DNA of 64,000 bases from Haliscomenobacter sp. (lineage in GTDB: Bacteria; Bacteroidota; Bacteroidia; Chitinophagales; Saprospiraceae), in the NCBI RefSeq assembly GCF_016718685.1, contig NZ_JADKCX010000155.1, forward strand, positions 1 through 64,000, given 5' to 3'. This document shows, piece after piece, positions 1 to 9,150 of the stretch (within the stretch, counting starts at the first letter, position 1; each line of letters starts with the position of its first letter). Below the pieces are notes generated by a model. The model was not told the DNA's origin, did no database searches, and worked only from the letters and a program-made list of their open reading frames with translations. Made by a program: the position numbers and the translations under genes.

Positions 1-1226
1 TTTAATTTCTAAAGCCCATACGGGTTGGAGTGTTTTACCACTAAGTCCTACCATATCGACTTCTCCATTGTTCCATCTTGCATACCAAGGAGTGAACGAA
101 GTGCGATGCATCCACTGTGCAAAAATGGCTGTCTCGGTCATTGCTCCCATGGCTTCGTCCAAAGGCTGCAATGAGGCAAATAATGCAGCACGAATAGAAG
201 GGTTGGTGAGGTAAATTTTAAAAAAATTGTCGCGCTGAAACTTTTTACCTGCTTGATCGATTCTACGCACAATTTTAACTAAAAAGGAAGCTTCTAAGTA
301 TTCTAAATATTTTTTTATTGTATGCTTTTGTATCCCTGATTGCTGACTTAGGTTTTCTAGTGAAAACTCATTGGACGTATTGTAGGCAATAGTTGTGAAC
401 AACGCATTAAGTTCTTGAACATCGGTTATCCCATACAAACTTGGGAGGTCACGTAAAAGTACTTTTTCGATTACATCATTTCGTATAAACCGTTCAGGAT
501 TACTTCGGACGGCTTCAGAAAATATCGCCTCAGGATACCCTCCAAAGTTAATGTAGGCTAAAAAATGTTTATTTAACTGTTGAATATCAATGGCTCGGAA
601 GAATCGTGCGGGGTTTTCGCCCCATTGCAATGATGTAGAACTAAGCAAGTGGCTTAAGTTTTGCATCGTAATGAACTCATAAAAGGTGAGTGGTGGTAAC
701 ATAAAATCGGTAAAACGCCCTGCTCCGCTTTCTTTGCTTTTGTACTGCAAAGCAGCGGCAGCCGATCCAGACACAATTATTTTGCATCTCGGTAACTTTC
801 CATGAGTGATTTTAGGTGTACATCCCAATTTTTGGTGTATTGTATTTCATCAAAGATGACGAACCAATCATCACTTTCTTCCAAGCTACCAATTGCCTCT
901 CGACCATAGTTGAACAATTGCTCTAAACTGATTTGAGTGTAAATGGGATTTTCAACGGTAATGAATAATATGCGCCGGGGATTGATCCTATCTTTGAGCA
1001 GCTGTTGAACGAAATGATAAAGCATAACCGTTTTCCCTACCCGACGAGGCCCCATCAATACAACTGACCTTTTTACACTTCTGTCTTTCGCAAGGGCATA
1101 AAAATGTTGAAAATAGGCCCGGTGGGGCATTTGTTGGAAATACTGGTCTATTTCCCCTGAAATCCACCAGGGATTTTCAAACCGTAAGCGGTCTAAAATT
1201 TGCGGAATAGCTATTTTTTTTAGCAT
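1..1226 (-). CDS. AAA ATPase with DUF4143 C-terminal domain (frameshifted, truncated by window edge)
   Basis: ATP-binding protein of the AAA_14/DUF4143 type, a family of uncertain role often found in accessory regions. The N-terminal part (start 1226) has a Walker A, GPRRVGKT, and a Walker B-like VIFDEIQY. That frame stops at 777 after ESYRDAK, but the next frame continues without a stop from IIVSGSAAAAL to the window edge. It carries the DUF4143 features: a winged-helix-like LENLSQQSGIQKHTIKKYLE stretch and, near base 1, an EVDMV...ALEIK pattern like a PD-(D/E)XK core. One extra A in the A-run at about 777-783 restores a single frame, so this is one gene with a one-base deletion. The 3-prime end lies outside the window. 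Confidence 0.85.
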
Positions 1227-1454
1227 TATTTTTCTTATTTGACTATAAATGCAAAAATAAGCTAATTATTTTTATCTTATTTAGTTTTTTTAATCGAAAT
1301 AAGCAAAAAATAGGCGTATTTTTTTACTTATTCAAGAATAGCCTTTCGAAAGTTGATTGGAAATATCTATTAATGTTATTTCAATAGCTTTTTGAATTTT
1401 TCAAAAGGAATGAACCTCACAAAAAAGTTTGTAAAACCCAACAACCCTGATCAT

Positions 1455-2053
1455 CTATACAACCTTTGTAAAATTTTCTAATTCAAGATAAGATTTATAA
1501 ACAGTCAAAAAATCGAGAAAAAAAGCATCCAGGGGATCAATGGAGCCTTCTTGCAACATTTTCATCATCTTTAAACCATCAAACTCTCCGCTCTCGATTC
1601 TTCCTTCCAATCCCATTACTATTTTTGATAATTCAAATGTTGAATGATCAAAACGCATAGAGTATTGTTTCTCTAGTTTAGGGTCTTCAAGAAATTTCAG
1701 CTTCTGATAATACAAAAAAAATTGATTCTGAATATAATATTGCTTTAAAGCTAAATGATTGTATACTTTCCTTATGTCTTGATTTGATAAATAAAATAAT
1801 TCACCAAGTAAAGACGACGTCCATAAATTGCCATGGCGCCCAAAAGTTCATTGAACTCCCTCCCCATTTTTCCATCTGACAAGATGGGAAGCAATGCTCT
1901 ATCACTTTTACCCAAATATATTTTATTGATTACATTCTCCGAAACCAAGTCCAAAAAGTTAGAATTGACTCTAGAGGTTCCTTCACCGAACTGATCTTTG
2001 GCAAACTCCAGGAGTTCGTTCTTTAGTTGGTAGAAACAAGAATTGACTCCCAT
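1455..2053 (-). CDS. hypothetical protein, one frameshift
   Basis: I do not recognise a family. Two reading frames join into one protein of about 200 residues. The first runs from ATG at 2053 (MGVNSCFYQLKNELLEF) to about 1835. The second continues as NLWTSSLLGELFYLSNQDI and ends KSYLELENFTKVV. One extra C in the GCGCC run near 1835-1840 joins them. It is soluble-looking and mostly helical, with no signal peptide. An alternative TTG start at 2104 would overlap the end of pyrH. It lies directly downstream of pyrH on the same strand and could be co-transcribed. Confidence 0.5.
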
Positions 2054-2081
2054 CTTATTCAGTCGATATACATCGAAATTT

Positions 2082-2795
2082 TTACCCCTCCACCAGCGTC
2101 CCAATACTCTCCCCTCTCACAATCCGCATTAAATTCTCATGCACATTGATGTCAAAAACCACGATCGGGATGTTATTTTCCTGGCAAAGCGTGAAAGCAG
2201 TCATGTCCATAACCCCGAGGCCGAGGCTAATGACTTTGGTGTAAGTGAGGGTATCAAATTTGGTGGCGGTGGGATCTTTTTCGGGATCGGCAGAATAGAT
2301 GCCATCCACCCGGGTACCTTTGAGAATGACGTCGGCGTTGATTTCGTTCGCGCGGAGTGCGGCTGCCGAGTCGGTGGTGAAATAAGGGCTACCGGTGCCC
2401 GCTGAAAAAATAACCACCCGGCCTTTTTCGAGGTGGCGAATTGCCCGGCGGCGGATGTACGGCTCCGCGATTTGTTTCATCTCAATGGCCGAGATGAGGC
2501 GGGTATAAATACCATGCCCTTCCAGGGCGCTCTGTAAGGCCATGCCGTTGATTACGGTAGCCAACATCCCCATGTAATCGCCTTGTACGCGCTCAATCCC
2601 TGATTTGCTAGCCGATAATCCCCTAAAGATGTTGCCACCACCGATGACTACGGCCACTTGTACGCCAACGTCGACAAGAACCTTGATTTGGTTGGCGTAA
2701 TGGTGCAACATCGAGGCGTCGATGCCAAATTGCTGGTCGCCCATTAAGGATTCTCCACTGAGTTTAAGCAGGATGCGTTTGTATTTGAGCTGCAT
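2082..2795 (-). CDS. pyrH: UMP kinase
   Basis: Phosphorylates UMP to UDP with ATP in the cytoplasm (pyrimidine nucleotide synthesis). The 237-residue protein is full length for the bacterial amino-acid-kinase fold. It has KLSGESL near residue 11, the phosphate-binding GGGNIFRG at 52-59 and the GTGSPYFTTD loop at 133-142. No frame damage is visible. It lies on the same strand as the rpsI-rpsB-tsf genes but after the tsf terminator, so it may have its own promoter in the 160-base gap. Confidence 0.97.
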   Translation of the reverse strand: MQLKYKRILLKLSGESLMGDQQFGIDASMLHHYANQIKVLVDVGVQVAVVIGGGNIFRGLSASKSGIERVQGDYMGMLATVINGMALQSALEGHGIYTRLISAIEMKQIAEPYIRRRAIRHLEKGRVVIFSAGTGSPYFTTDSAAALRANEINADVILKGTRVDGIYSADPEKDPTATKFDTLTYTKVISLGLGVMDMTAFTLCQENNIPIVVFDINVHENLMRIVRGESIGTLVEG

Positions 2796-2917
2796 GCGCC
2801 GAAGCTGGTTTTTTGGTTTGATTAGCCCTTTTCAGGGATGATCTAAAGTCGGGGTTGAAGATATAGGTTTTGGTCGATAACTCATAACGACCAAAATCAG
2901 ACACTTGCTAAAAACAA

Positions 2918-2953
2918 AAAAGGCGAACCGGAAAGTTTTCCGATTCGCCTTTC
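2918..2953 (-). terminator. rho-independent terminator after tsf
   Basis: Read on the minus strand just past the tsf stop, AGGCGAATCGGAAA pairs with TTTCCGGTTCGCCT (one mismatch) and is followed by a T-rich tract. This classic terminator separates the ribosomal-protein/tsf unit from pyrH. Confidence 0.88.
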
Positions 2954-2957
2954 TGGA

Positions 2958-3788
2958 TTAACCCAGTTTCACGTGCTTGAAGCCCGTAGCGGCCAAGTCT
3001 TTATCGATGGACTTGAGGTAAGCCGCGATGGTCAGTTTGTTGTCCTTCACGAAGTCCTGGTTAACCAGGGTACTTTCTTTGTAGAACTTGTTCAAACGGC
3101 CCAAGGCGATTTTTTCAAGCATTTCTTCAGGTTTGCCTTCGTTGCGCGCCAGTTCTTTGCCAATTTCAATTTCTTTTTCTACTACACTTGCATCAACATC
3201 GTCCTTGTCCAGGGCGACGGGGTGCATGGCAGCTACCTGCATGGCTACGTCGCGGCCAGCATCGTAGAAGTTGTCGGCAGATTTGTTCAAACCTACCAGT
3301 ACACCCGCTTTGTTGCCCATGTGGATGTAAGGACAAACCATGGCTGCTTCAAGGCGTTCGTATACGACGTCAATTTTTTCACCAATTACGCCAACTTGCT
3401 CGATGGCTTTTTCACCGATGGTAATGTCTTCGTATGGCAAGGCCAACAGCGCTTCCAGGTTTTCTGGAAACTCGGCCAGAGCGAGTTCCGCAAAACCGCG
3501 GGTCAGGGCGATGAAATCTTCGTTTTTGGCAACGAAGTCGGTTTCGCAACCCAGTTTAACGATGACACCATGGGTTTTGTCTGCTGACACCAGGGCCAAT
3601 ACACAACCTTCAGTAGTTTCACGATCTGCACGCTTCAGGGACAATTTTTGTCCTTTTTTGCGCAGCAAATCGATCGCTGTATCGAAATTCCCTTCAGCTT
3701 CGGTCAATGCATTTTTGCAGTCAGACATACCGGCACCGGTCATGTCGCGCAATTTTTTTACATCAGCGGCAGAGATGGTAACGCTCAT
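2958..3788 (-). CDS. tsf: translation elongation factor Ts
   Basis: Guanine-nucleotide exchange factor that recycles EF-Tu-GDP. The start at 3788 (MSVTISAADVKKLRDMTGAG) matches the family N-terminus; the frame is open upstream to 3851, but that part is intergenic repeat. About 276 residues, with the UBA-like N-terminal TGAGMSDCKNAL and the core motif KLGCETDFVAKNEDF. It follows rpsB in the usual rpsB-tsf order, with an inverted repeat in the gap between them. The reading frame is intact. Confidence 0.97.
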   Translation of the reverse strand: MSVTISAADVKKLRDMTGAGMSDCKNALTEAEGNFDTAIDLLRKKGQKLSLKRADRETTEGCVLALVSADKTHGVIVKLGCETDFVAKNEDFIALTRGFAELALAEFPENLEALLALPYEDITIGEKAIEQVGVIGEKIDVVYERLEAAMVCPYIHMGNKAGVLVGLNKSADNFYDAGRDVAMQVAAMHPVALDKDDVDASVVEKEIEIGKELARNEGKPEEMLEKIALGRLNKFYKESTLVNQDFVKDNKLTIAAYLKSIDKDLAATGFKHVKLG

Positions 3789-3828
3789 CGTAAATGTTAA
3801 TTTATATGTTGATGAATGGTTGGAGATA

Positions 3829-3935
3829 GGGTTCAAAGGTTCGGGGTTCATGAGTTCGGGGGTTCGTAAGTTCTAACGGCTAAGGCAAAACCCTCGAACC
3901 TTCGAACTCACGAACCCTCAAACCTTCGAACCCTC
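3829..3935 (-). repeat. intergenic word hairpin, GGTTCGAG type (rpsB/tsf gap)
   Basis: On the plus strand the left arm is a run of GTTC-containing words (GGTTCAAAGGTTCGGGGTTC and so on). The right arm is a run of GAAC words (CCCTCGAACCTTCGAAC and so on). Together they form a long imperfect stem around a short spacer containing AACGGCTAAGGC. In the direction of transcription the G-rich arm comes first. It fills almost the whole gap between rpsB and tsf. Confidence 0.85.
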
Positions 3936-4457
3936 CTAACGTACCGCTTCCTTTTCAGCTTTAACCGCTTTGCGTTCTTCCAAACCTTGGCGGATGGCTT
4001 CTACCATATAATCGGTGATGATTTTTACGGATTTATGTTCGCGGGTTAGCGTCAAACGTTCTTTTTTGGTCACACTGGTCAAAGTACCATCCGCCAGCAT
4101 GCGGTCGATGTTTTGCATTTTCTTCACCGAACGGCGAATGGTTGCAAAGTTGGTCATCATCCCTCCCAACCAACGGTCGGCGATGAAGGGCATGCCTACC
4201 GTTTTTGCTGCTTCTGATACGATATCGCGAGCTTGCTTTTTGGTGGCAACAAACATGATTTTTTTACCGCTCTTGGCCATTTGACGCATGGCGTTGGCTG
4301 CACGATCCAGTGCATCAAGGGTACGGTTCAAATCGATGATGTGGATACCTTTGCGCTCCATGAAGATGTATGGAGACATTTTTGGGTTCCACTTTTTCTT
4401 GAGGTGGCCGAAGTGAACGCCGGCATCCAAAAGTTCCTTATAAGTAGGCTTGTCCAT
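3936..4457 (-). CDS. rpsB: 30S ribosomal protein S2, with internal deletion
   Basis: S2, essential for 30S assembly. The start at 4457 (MDKPTYKELLDAGVHFG) gives only 173 residues, whereas family members are usually 230-280. N-terminal motifs are intact: GHLKKKWNPKM, IHIIDLNRT, FIADRWLGGMMTN. After KKERLTLTREH the sequence jumps directly to KSVKIITDYMVEAI, which belongs near the C-terminus. The conserved block that normally holds the LPxxxFVVD, EAxxLGIP and VDTNSDP motifs, roughly 65 residues, is absent, and the reading frame is kept. Loss of this block from an essential protein suggests an assembly deletion, though a real variant cannot be excluded here. Confidence 0.92.
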   Translation of the reverse strand: MDKPTYKELLDAGVHFGHLKKKWNPKMSPYIFMERKGIHIIDLNRTLDALDRAANAMRQMAKSGKKIMFVATKKQARDIVSEAAKTVGMPFIADRWLGGMMTNFATIRRSVKKMQNIDRMLADGTLTSVTKKERLTLTREHKSVKIITDYMVEAIRQGLEERKAVKAEKEAVR

Positions 4458-4509
4458 TATTCCGGATTGAAAAATTAGAAAGAAAACTTTTCCACAAATA
4501 CGCGTTCCA

Positions 4510-4902
4510 TTAACGCTTGGAGAACTGGAAGCTCTTGCGCGCCTTTGGCTTACCGTATTTCTTGCGTTCAACTTCGCGGGCATCGCGAGTAAGGAACTTA
4601 CGGTCTTTCAATGGCTTGCGGAAGTCTTCGTTCAACTGGATCAGGGCACGGGAAATGGCCATGCGCACTGCTTCAGCCTGGCCTTTAAAGCCACCGCCAT
4701 TCACGTTAACTTTGATGTCGTACAGGTTAACTACCGCTACTTCTTGCAACGGAGCCATAACCGCAATTTGTACGTGCGTTTGTGGGAAGTATTCCTTGTA
4801 GTCACGGCCATTTACCTCAATCTTGCCTTCGCCTTTTTTAAGATAAATCCGGGCTACAGATGACTTTCTCCTCCCGGTGGCATTAATTTGTTCAGTCGTC
4901 AT
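4510..4902 (-). CDS. rpsI: 30S ribosomal protein S9
   Basis: S9, located in the 30S head with its C-terminal tail reaching the P-site tRNA. 130 residues, full length. The N-terminal motif INATGRRKSSVARIYL and the basic tail ending KARKSFQFSKR are typical, including the invariant SKR end. It follows rplM, as in almost all bacteria, and precedes rpsB. Confidence 0.98.
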   Translation of the reverse strand: MTTEQINATGRRKSSVARIYLKKGEGKIEVNGRDYKEYFPQTHVQIAVMAPLQEVAVVNLYDIKVNVNGGGFKGQAEAVRMAISRALIQLNEDFRKPLKDRKFLTRDAREVERKKYGKPKARKSFQFSKR

Positions 4903-4996
4903 GTTGACTTAATGATCCCAAGGTAATCACCTTGGGTTGGTTAATCCCACGAACCACCCCACGTACGAGGACGTAGGCTTTCGCGGGGGAAGATTT

Positions 4997-5449
4997 TTAC
5001 TTCTTGAAAGTCAGCTCAATCGGTTGTTGCGCCTGGTGTGGATGATTGGCACTTTCGTACACGAACAATTTTTTCACCATGGCACGACCCAAGCGGTTCT
5101 TAGGCAACATACCCTTGATGCCACGCTCTACCACATAGATGGGTTTGCGAGACAAGAGGTCTTTAGCCACCATGCGCTTCTGACCACCCTGGAAACCAGA
5201 GTAAGTTTGGTACTCTTTTTGGTTGATCTTGTTGCCTGTAAAGCGTACTTTGCCTGCGTTCAAGATGATCACATAATCACCCGTATCAACGTGAGGGGTG
5301 AAATTCGGTTTGTTCTTGCCACGCAAAATGTGGGCAACCTGAGAGAACAAACGGCCAGCTGTAACTTCGCCTTCAGCGTCGATTACATACCACTTGCGCT
5401 CCAAGTTTTCCTTCTTCGCATGAACCGTTCTATAACTTAACGTATCCAC
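4997..5449 (-). CDS. rplM: 50S ribosomal protein L13
   Basis: L13, an early-assembling 50S protein. The chosen start is the GTG at 5449, giving MDTLSYRTVHAKK, which matches the family N-terminus; an in-frame TTG at 5473 would add eight residues. Motifs include WYVIDAEG, GRLFSQVAHILRGKNK, TGDYVIILNAGK and the LPKNRLGR signature. It is the first gene of the rplM-rpsI-rpsB-tsf run, with a good promoter at 5537-5567. Confidence 0.95.
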   Translation of the reverse strand: MDTLSYRTVHAKKENLERKWYVIDAEGEVTAGRLFSQVAHILRGKNKPNFTPHVDTGDYVIILNAGKVRFTGNKINQKEYQTYSGFQGGQKRMVAKDLLSRKPIYVVERGIKGMLPKNRLGRAMVKKLFVYESANHPHQAQQPIELTFKK

Positions 5450-5536
5450 TTGACGATGTTTTTGTAAAGTCAATTAAAATTCAATTCTTCGGTGCTTTCT
5501 AGCTCAGCTGGCATCACGCCTCCCCCTAAAGCGGTG

Positions 5537-5567
5537 CAAATGTAAAGTGCTTTTTTTCTTCTTGCAA
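5537..5567 (-). promoter_or_regulatory. Bacteroidota-type promoter for rplM-rpsI
   Basis: On the minus strand TACATTTG (5537-5544) matches the TAnnTTTG -7 box, with TTG at 5565-5567 as the -33 element and a 20-base spacer. The leader of about 80 bases down to rplM contains AGCTGAGCT and could hold an autoregulatory L13 leader, but I cannot show such a structure. Confidence 0.65.
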
Positions 5568-5695
5568 GCTTTTTTCAAAAAAAATTATCAACTATTAAAA
5601 CATAAGTGCTTGAAAAACAGTAAAATTTTTGAACTGCTTTTTTATTCATCACCAACCAACCGGATGAGCCTAAGTTGATTCTTTATCAAATTGAA

Positions 5696-5726
5696 TTGCG
5701 CAATTCATAAGAATAGAGTAATTTTG
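5696..5726 (+). promoter_or_regulatory. Bacteroidota-type promoter for bamD
   Basis: TTG at 5696-5698 and TAATTTTG at 5719-5726, with a 20-base spacer, match the -33/-7 consensus. The bamD ATG begins at 5734, only seven bases past the -7 box, so the transcript would be almost leaderless. Confidence 0.65.
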
Positions 5727-5733
5727 CAGCCCT

Positions 5734-6589
5734 ATGGAGAAGAAAACCACCATTTTACCTATTTTGGCTCTTGAGTTTGATGAGCTTTTTGCTGCTGAAT
5801 GGCTGCAAAAGTGAATTTGAACAGATTCGTACCAGTGGCGATGTAAAGAATATTTACGCCAAAGCCCTGGAATATTACCAGGCGGAAGAATGGCAAAAGT
5901 CACAAACCCTCTTGGAAATGATCATCCCCAACGTAAGGGGAACAAAGGAGGCAGAGGATGTGTTCTTCAAGTACGCCTATTCGTTCTACAATTTACAGAG
6001 CTATACGTCTGCCTCTTACCACTTCAAAACCTTTGCCAATACTTATGGTGCCAGTCCTTTGCGGGAAGAAGCAGAATTCATGTCGGCTTACGCCCAATAC
6101 CAGGAGTCACCTACTTTTCGTTTGGATCAGGGTAATACCAATCAGGCCATCGAGGAGTTCGAATTTTTTGTCAATTCCTATCCGGATAGCAAGCGGGTTG
6201 CGGAATGTAATAAATTGATTGATCAATTGCGGTCAAAACTGGAAACCAAGGCTTTTGAGGAAGGAAAATTGTACTTCAATTTGCGGTACTACCAATCGGC
6301 AGTGAGTTCATTCGAAAACCTGCTGAAAGATTTTCCTGAAACCAAAAATGCCGAAGAAGTGCGTTTAATGATCCTGCGTTCGTACTATGACCTGGCGGTC
6401 AATAGCATTCTGGACAAAAGGGAGGAACGTTTCAAAGAGTGCCGCCGTCTGGCTGCAGAGTTTTTGGAGCGCTACCCCAAATCGGTCAGTTTGCGTGAAG
6501 TACAGAGCATTCAGGATAATTCCAATAAACAGTTAAAATTGTTGACCAATGTCCGATATCAAAACCAAAGTGCAGGGTCTGGATCCTAA
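5734..6589 (+). CDS. bamD: outer membrane assembly lipoprotein BamD (frameshift in signal peptide)
   Basis: BamD is the TPR lipoprotein of the BAM complex that folds beta-barrels into the outer membrane. From ATG 5734 the frame gives MEKKTTILPILAL; the body frame is entered at about 5768 and gives LSLMSFLLLNGCKSEF. One missing T in CTCTTGAG joins them into a normal lipoprotein signal with lipobox LLNGC. The mature part has TPR-like repeats (YAKALEYYQAEEWQKSQTLL, YFNLRYYQSAVSSFENLL). The gene overlaps rpoZ by 41 bases and heads the conserved bamD-rpoZ-coaBC group. A TTG start at 5771 would leave a poor signal peptide. Confidence 0.88.
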
Positions 6590-6893
6590 CGTGCGTGCGC
6601 GCAACATGGACGCAATAGCCCGCAAATCGGCTAATATATACGAATCCCTGGCGATCATCACCAAACGTGCTCGTCAATTGAGTGTAGACCTCAAGCACGA
6701 ATTGCACAACAAGCTGGAAGAGTTTGCAGTAAATTCTGATACCATCGAGGAAATCAGCGAAAACAAGGAGCAAATCGAAATCTCCAAGTTTTATGAGCGT
6801 TTGCCCAATCCGGCCATCATTGCTACCGAGGAATTCCTCAACAACGAAATTGCTTTCCGTTATGTTGAGCGGAAAAAACGCCCTCAAGAATAG
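6549..6893 (+). CDS. rpoZ: RNA polymerase omega subunit, Bacteroidota form
   Basis: Small RNA polymerase subunit that clasps the beta-prime C-terminus. The 114-residue protein starts MSDIKTKVQGLDPNVRARNM and contains KSANIYESLAIITKRARQL, the Rpb6/omega-like segment seen in Bacteroidota. Its position between bamD and coaBC is characteristic of the phylum. Its start overlaps the bamD end, which suggests translational coupling. Confidence 0.88.
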   Translation: MSDIKTKVQGLDPNVRARNMDAIARKSANIYESLAIITKRARQLSVDLKHELHNKLEEFAVNSDTIEEISENKEQIEISKFYERLPNPAIIATEEFLNNEIAFRYVERKKRPQE

Positions 6894-7002
6894 TTGAATA
6901 GTTAGGGTTGAATGTTGAAAAGAAGTTTTTAAGTAAAACAGTCCATCTTGCTTAAAAACTTAAAAACTTCTTTTCAACCCTTCAACATTTCAACCCTTCA
7001 AC
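6893..7002 (+). repeat. intergenic word hairpin, GTTGAAAG type (rpoZ/coaBC gap)
   Basis: The left arm has GTTGAATAGTTAGGGTTGAA and GTTGAAAAGAAGTTTTTAAG. The right arm has CTTAAAAACTTC and then CAACCCTTCAACATTTCAAC. The arms pair over about 45 bases with slippage, around a loop ACAGTCCATC. The purine-rich arm is transcribed first. It ends ten bases before the coaBC GTG start. Confidence 0.85.
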
Positions 7003-7011
7003 TCCAAAGAA

Positions 7012-8208
7012 GTGTTGCAAGGCAAAAAAATCATCCTCGGCATCTCCGGCAGTATTGCTGCTTACAAATCGGCTATACTCACCCGCCTACTCATCAAAGC
7101 TGGAGCAGAGGTACAAATTCTGATGACGCCTTCGGCGCAAACCTTCATCACGCCACTTACCCTTTCTACCCTTTCCAAGCGGCCAGTATTCAGTGAAGTA
7201 AGTTCGGAATCAAGCTGGAACAACCACGTTGAGCTAGGCTTATGGGCGGATGTTATGGTGATTGCTCCCGCAACCGCCACTACCTTGGCCAAGCTGGCCA
7301 ACGGCATTTGTGACAATATTTTGGTGGCCGCCTATCTGTCTGCGCGTTGTCCGGTGTTTTTTGCGCCAGCAATGGACTTGGATATGTGGCACCATCCGGC
7401 CAGCCGCAACAATGTGCAACGTTTGCAAGGGTATGGCAACCATTTAATTCCTGTGGGTGTTGGCGAATTGGCCAGTGGGCTCTCTGGTGAAGGCCGCATG
7501 GCCGAACCCGAAGAAATTGTCGATTATCTGGAGCAATTTTTCACCCAAAGTCAAGACCTGAAGGGCAAAAAAATCCTGCTCACCGCTGGCCCCACTTACG
7601 AACCCATCGATCCGGTACGCTTTATCGGCAACCGCTCATCGGGCAAAATGGGAATAGCCCTGGCCGATGCCGCCACCCGCCGCGGAGCAGAAGTGACGCT
7701 TGTACTCGGTCCTTCAAAACTAAGCCCGCAAGAAAAAAATGTACGGGTCATCAAAGTGGAAACGGCTCGTGAAATGCATGAGGCAGCCCTGCGGCACTTT
7801 CCTCAGTCTGATGCGGCCATCCTGGCAGCTGCGGTAGCCGATTACCGCCCAAAAACCGTAGCGACCGAAAAAATCAAGAAAAAAGGCGAGGAATTGCAAC
7901 TCGACTTGGTCAAAAACCCGGACATCGCTGCCGATTTAGGACAAACGAAGAAGCCGGGGCAGTTGTTGATCGGATTTGCGCTGGAAACCAACGACGAAGA
8001 ACAACACGCGCAGGGCAAACTGGAAAGAAAGAACTTCGACTTCATCGTATTGAATTCTTTGCGCGATTCTGGTGCTGGTTTCAACCACGATACCAATAAA
8101 ATCAGTATCCTTTTCAGGGACAATAAGAAACGTGATTTTGAGTTAAAGTCAAAACATGCCGTAGCGGAGGACATTCTCCAGGCAATGATCGATTTGTTCA
8201 AGGTTTAA
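7012..8208 (+). CDS. coaBC: bifunctional phosphopantothenoylcysteine decarboxylase/phosphopantothenate-cysteine ligase
   Basis: Carries out two coenzyme A steps: ligation of cysteine to 4-phosphopantothenate and FMN-dependent decarboxylation of the product. The CoaC half (about residues 1-180) has GISGSIAAYK, the catalytic-His region NNHVELGLW, the APAMDLDMW motif and GSGEGRMAEP-like GLSGEGRMAEP. The CoaB half has TAGPTYEPIDPVRFIGNRSS and LLIGFALETND. 398 residues, intact. The GTG at 7012 fits the family N-terminus (LQGKKIILGISGS). Confidence 0.97.
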   Translation: MLQGKKIILGISGSIAAYKSAILTRLLIKAGAEVQILMTPSAQTFITPLTLSTLSKRPVFSEVSSESSWNNHVELGLWADVMVIAPATATTLAKLANGICDNILVAAYLSARCPVFFAPAMDLDMWHHPASRNNVQRLQGYGNHLIPVGVGELASGLSGEGRMAEPEEIVDYLEQFFTQSQDLKGKKILLTAGPTYEPIDPVRFIGNRSSGKMGIALADAATRRGAEVTLVLGPSKLSPQEKNVRVIKVETAREMHEAALRHFPQSDAAILAAAVADYRPKTVATEKIKKKGEELQLDLVKNPDIAADLGQTKKPGQLLIGFALETNDEEQHAQGKLERKNFDFIVLNSLRDSGAGFNHDTNKISILFRDNKKRDFELKSKHAVAEDILQAMIDLFKV

Positions 8209-8220
8209 TTGGCTAATGCT

Positions 8221-9150
8221 ATGCGTAAGTTAGGTATACTCATCTTCTTGCTGGTCTTCGGGCTATCTTCTCTTGCTGCCCAAGAACTCAACTTTACGGT
8301 TAAAGTCAACATTCAACGGTTGCTTACCGCCGATCCAGCCGTATTCAATGGCTTGGAACAATCGCTCAAAGAATTTGTCAACAGCAGCAAATGGACAGAA
8401 GACGAGTTTCGCCCCGAAGAGCGGATCAAAGGCAACATCCTGCTGACCATCAACGGAGAGGCAACCGATAAAAGCCAAAAAACGATTCCCAACGTCTATA
8501 CGGCAGAATTGGCCATTCAGGCTTCGCGCCCGATTTTTGGCAGCAATAAGGAAACAACCTTGTTCAACTTTATTGATCGCGAAATCACGTTTAAATACGA
8601 GCAGTTTCAGCCCCTTCAGTTCAGCAAAACCCTTTTTAACGATAACCTCTCGCAGGTCGTGGCTTTTTATATCCACATCATTTTGGGCATGGATTACGAT
8701 TCTTTTGCCCTGAATGGTGGGTCCGACCATTTTCAGGCGGCCCAAAATATCGTCAACGTTGCTCAAAGCGCCGCAGCAGTACAAGGCCGCGGCTGGAGTT
8801 CCATTGAAGGCAACAACCGCAATCGCTTCTGGATCGTTGAAAACTGGCTGTCGCCAAGGATGAAACCGATGCGCGAACTTCAATACGTATATCATCGTTT
8901 GGGTTTAGACCAAATGTCGCAAGACCCGGCCAAAGGGCGTTCGATCATCTCCAAGACCCTCGAAAACGCCCGGAAGTCCTTTGATACCTACCCGAATACC
9001 ATTCTAATGCAATTGTTCCTTTCGGCAAAATCGAAGGAAATTATGGAAATTTTCCGCATGGGTACGCCCGATGAAAAAGATCGGGTGGCCGACGTGATGT
9101 CGCGGATTGACCCCACCAACGCCAACAATTACCGGCAATTGCGGCAATAG
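8221..9150 (+). CDS. DUF4835 family protein (PorD-like, type IX secretion associated)
   Basis: Exported protein of about 309 residues with signal peptide MRKLGILIFLLVFGLSSLAA. The ATG at 8221 is preferred over an in-frame TTG at 8209. The body (QELNFTVKVNIQRLL, FIDREITFKYEQFQPLQFS, LSQVVAFYIHIILGMDYDSF) matches the DUF4835 family, which follows coaBC in many Bacteroidota and, from memory, has been named PorD in type IX secretion annotation. It lies 12 bases after coaBC, and its stop overlaps the next gene by one base. Confidence 0.85.
   Translation: MRKLGILIFLLVFGLSSLAAQELNFTVKVNIQRLLTADPAVFNGLEQSLKEFVNSSKWTEDEFRPEERIKGNILLTINGEATDKSQKTIPNVYTAELAIQASRPIFGSNKETTLFNFIDREITFKYEQFQPLQFSKTLFNDNLSQVVAFYIHIILGMDYDSFALNGGSDHFQAAQNIVNVAQSAAAVQGRGWSSIEGNNRNRFWIVENWLSPRMKPMRELQYVYHRLGLDQMSQDPAKGRSIISKTLENARKSFDTYPNTILMQLFLSAKSKEIMEIFRMGTPDEKDRVADVMSRIDPTNANNYRQLRQ

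Noticed and set aside
2973..3587. 204-codon ORF antisense to tsf
   Set aside because: Shadow of tsf, whose motifs are conserved along the whole length.
3829..3935. CRISPR-like repeat array from GGTTCGAG words
   Set aside because: No fixed-length spacers, arms are inverted rather than direct over the whole element, and no cas genes are nearby.
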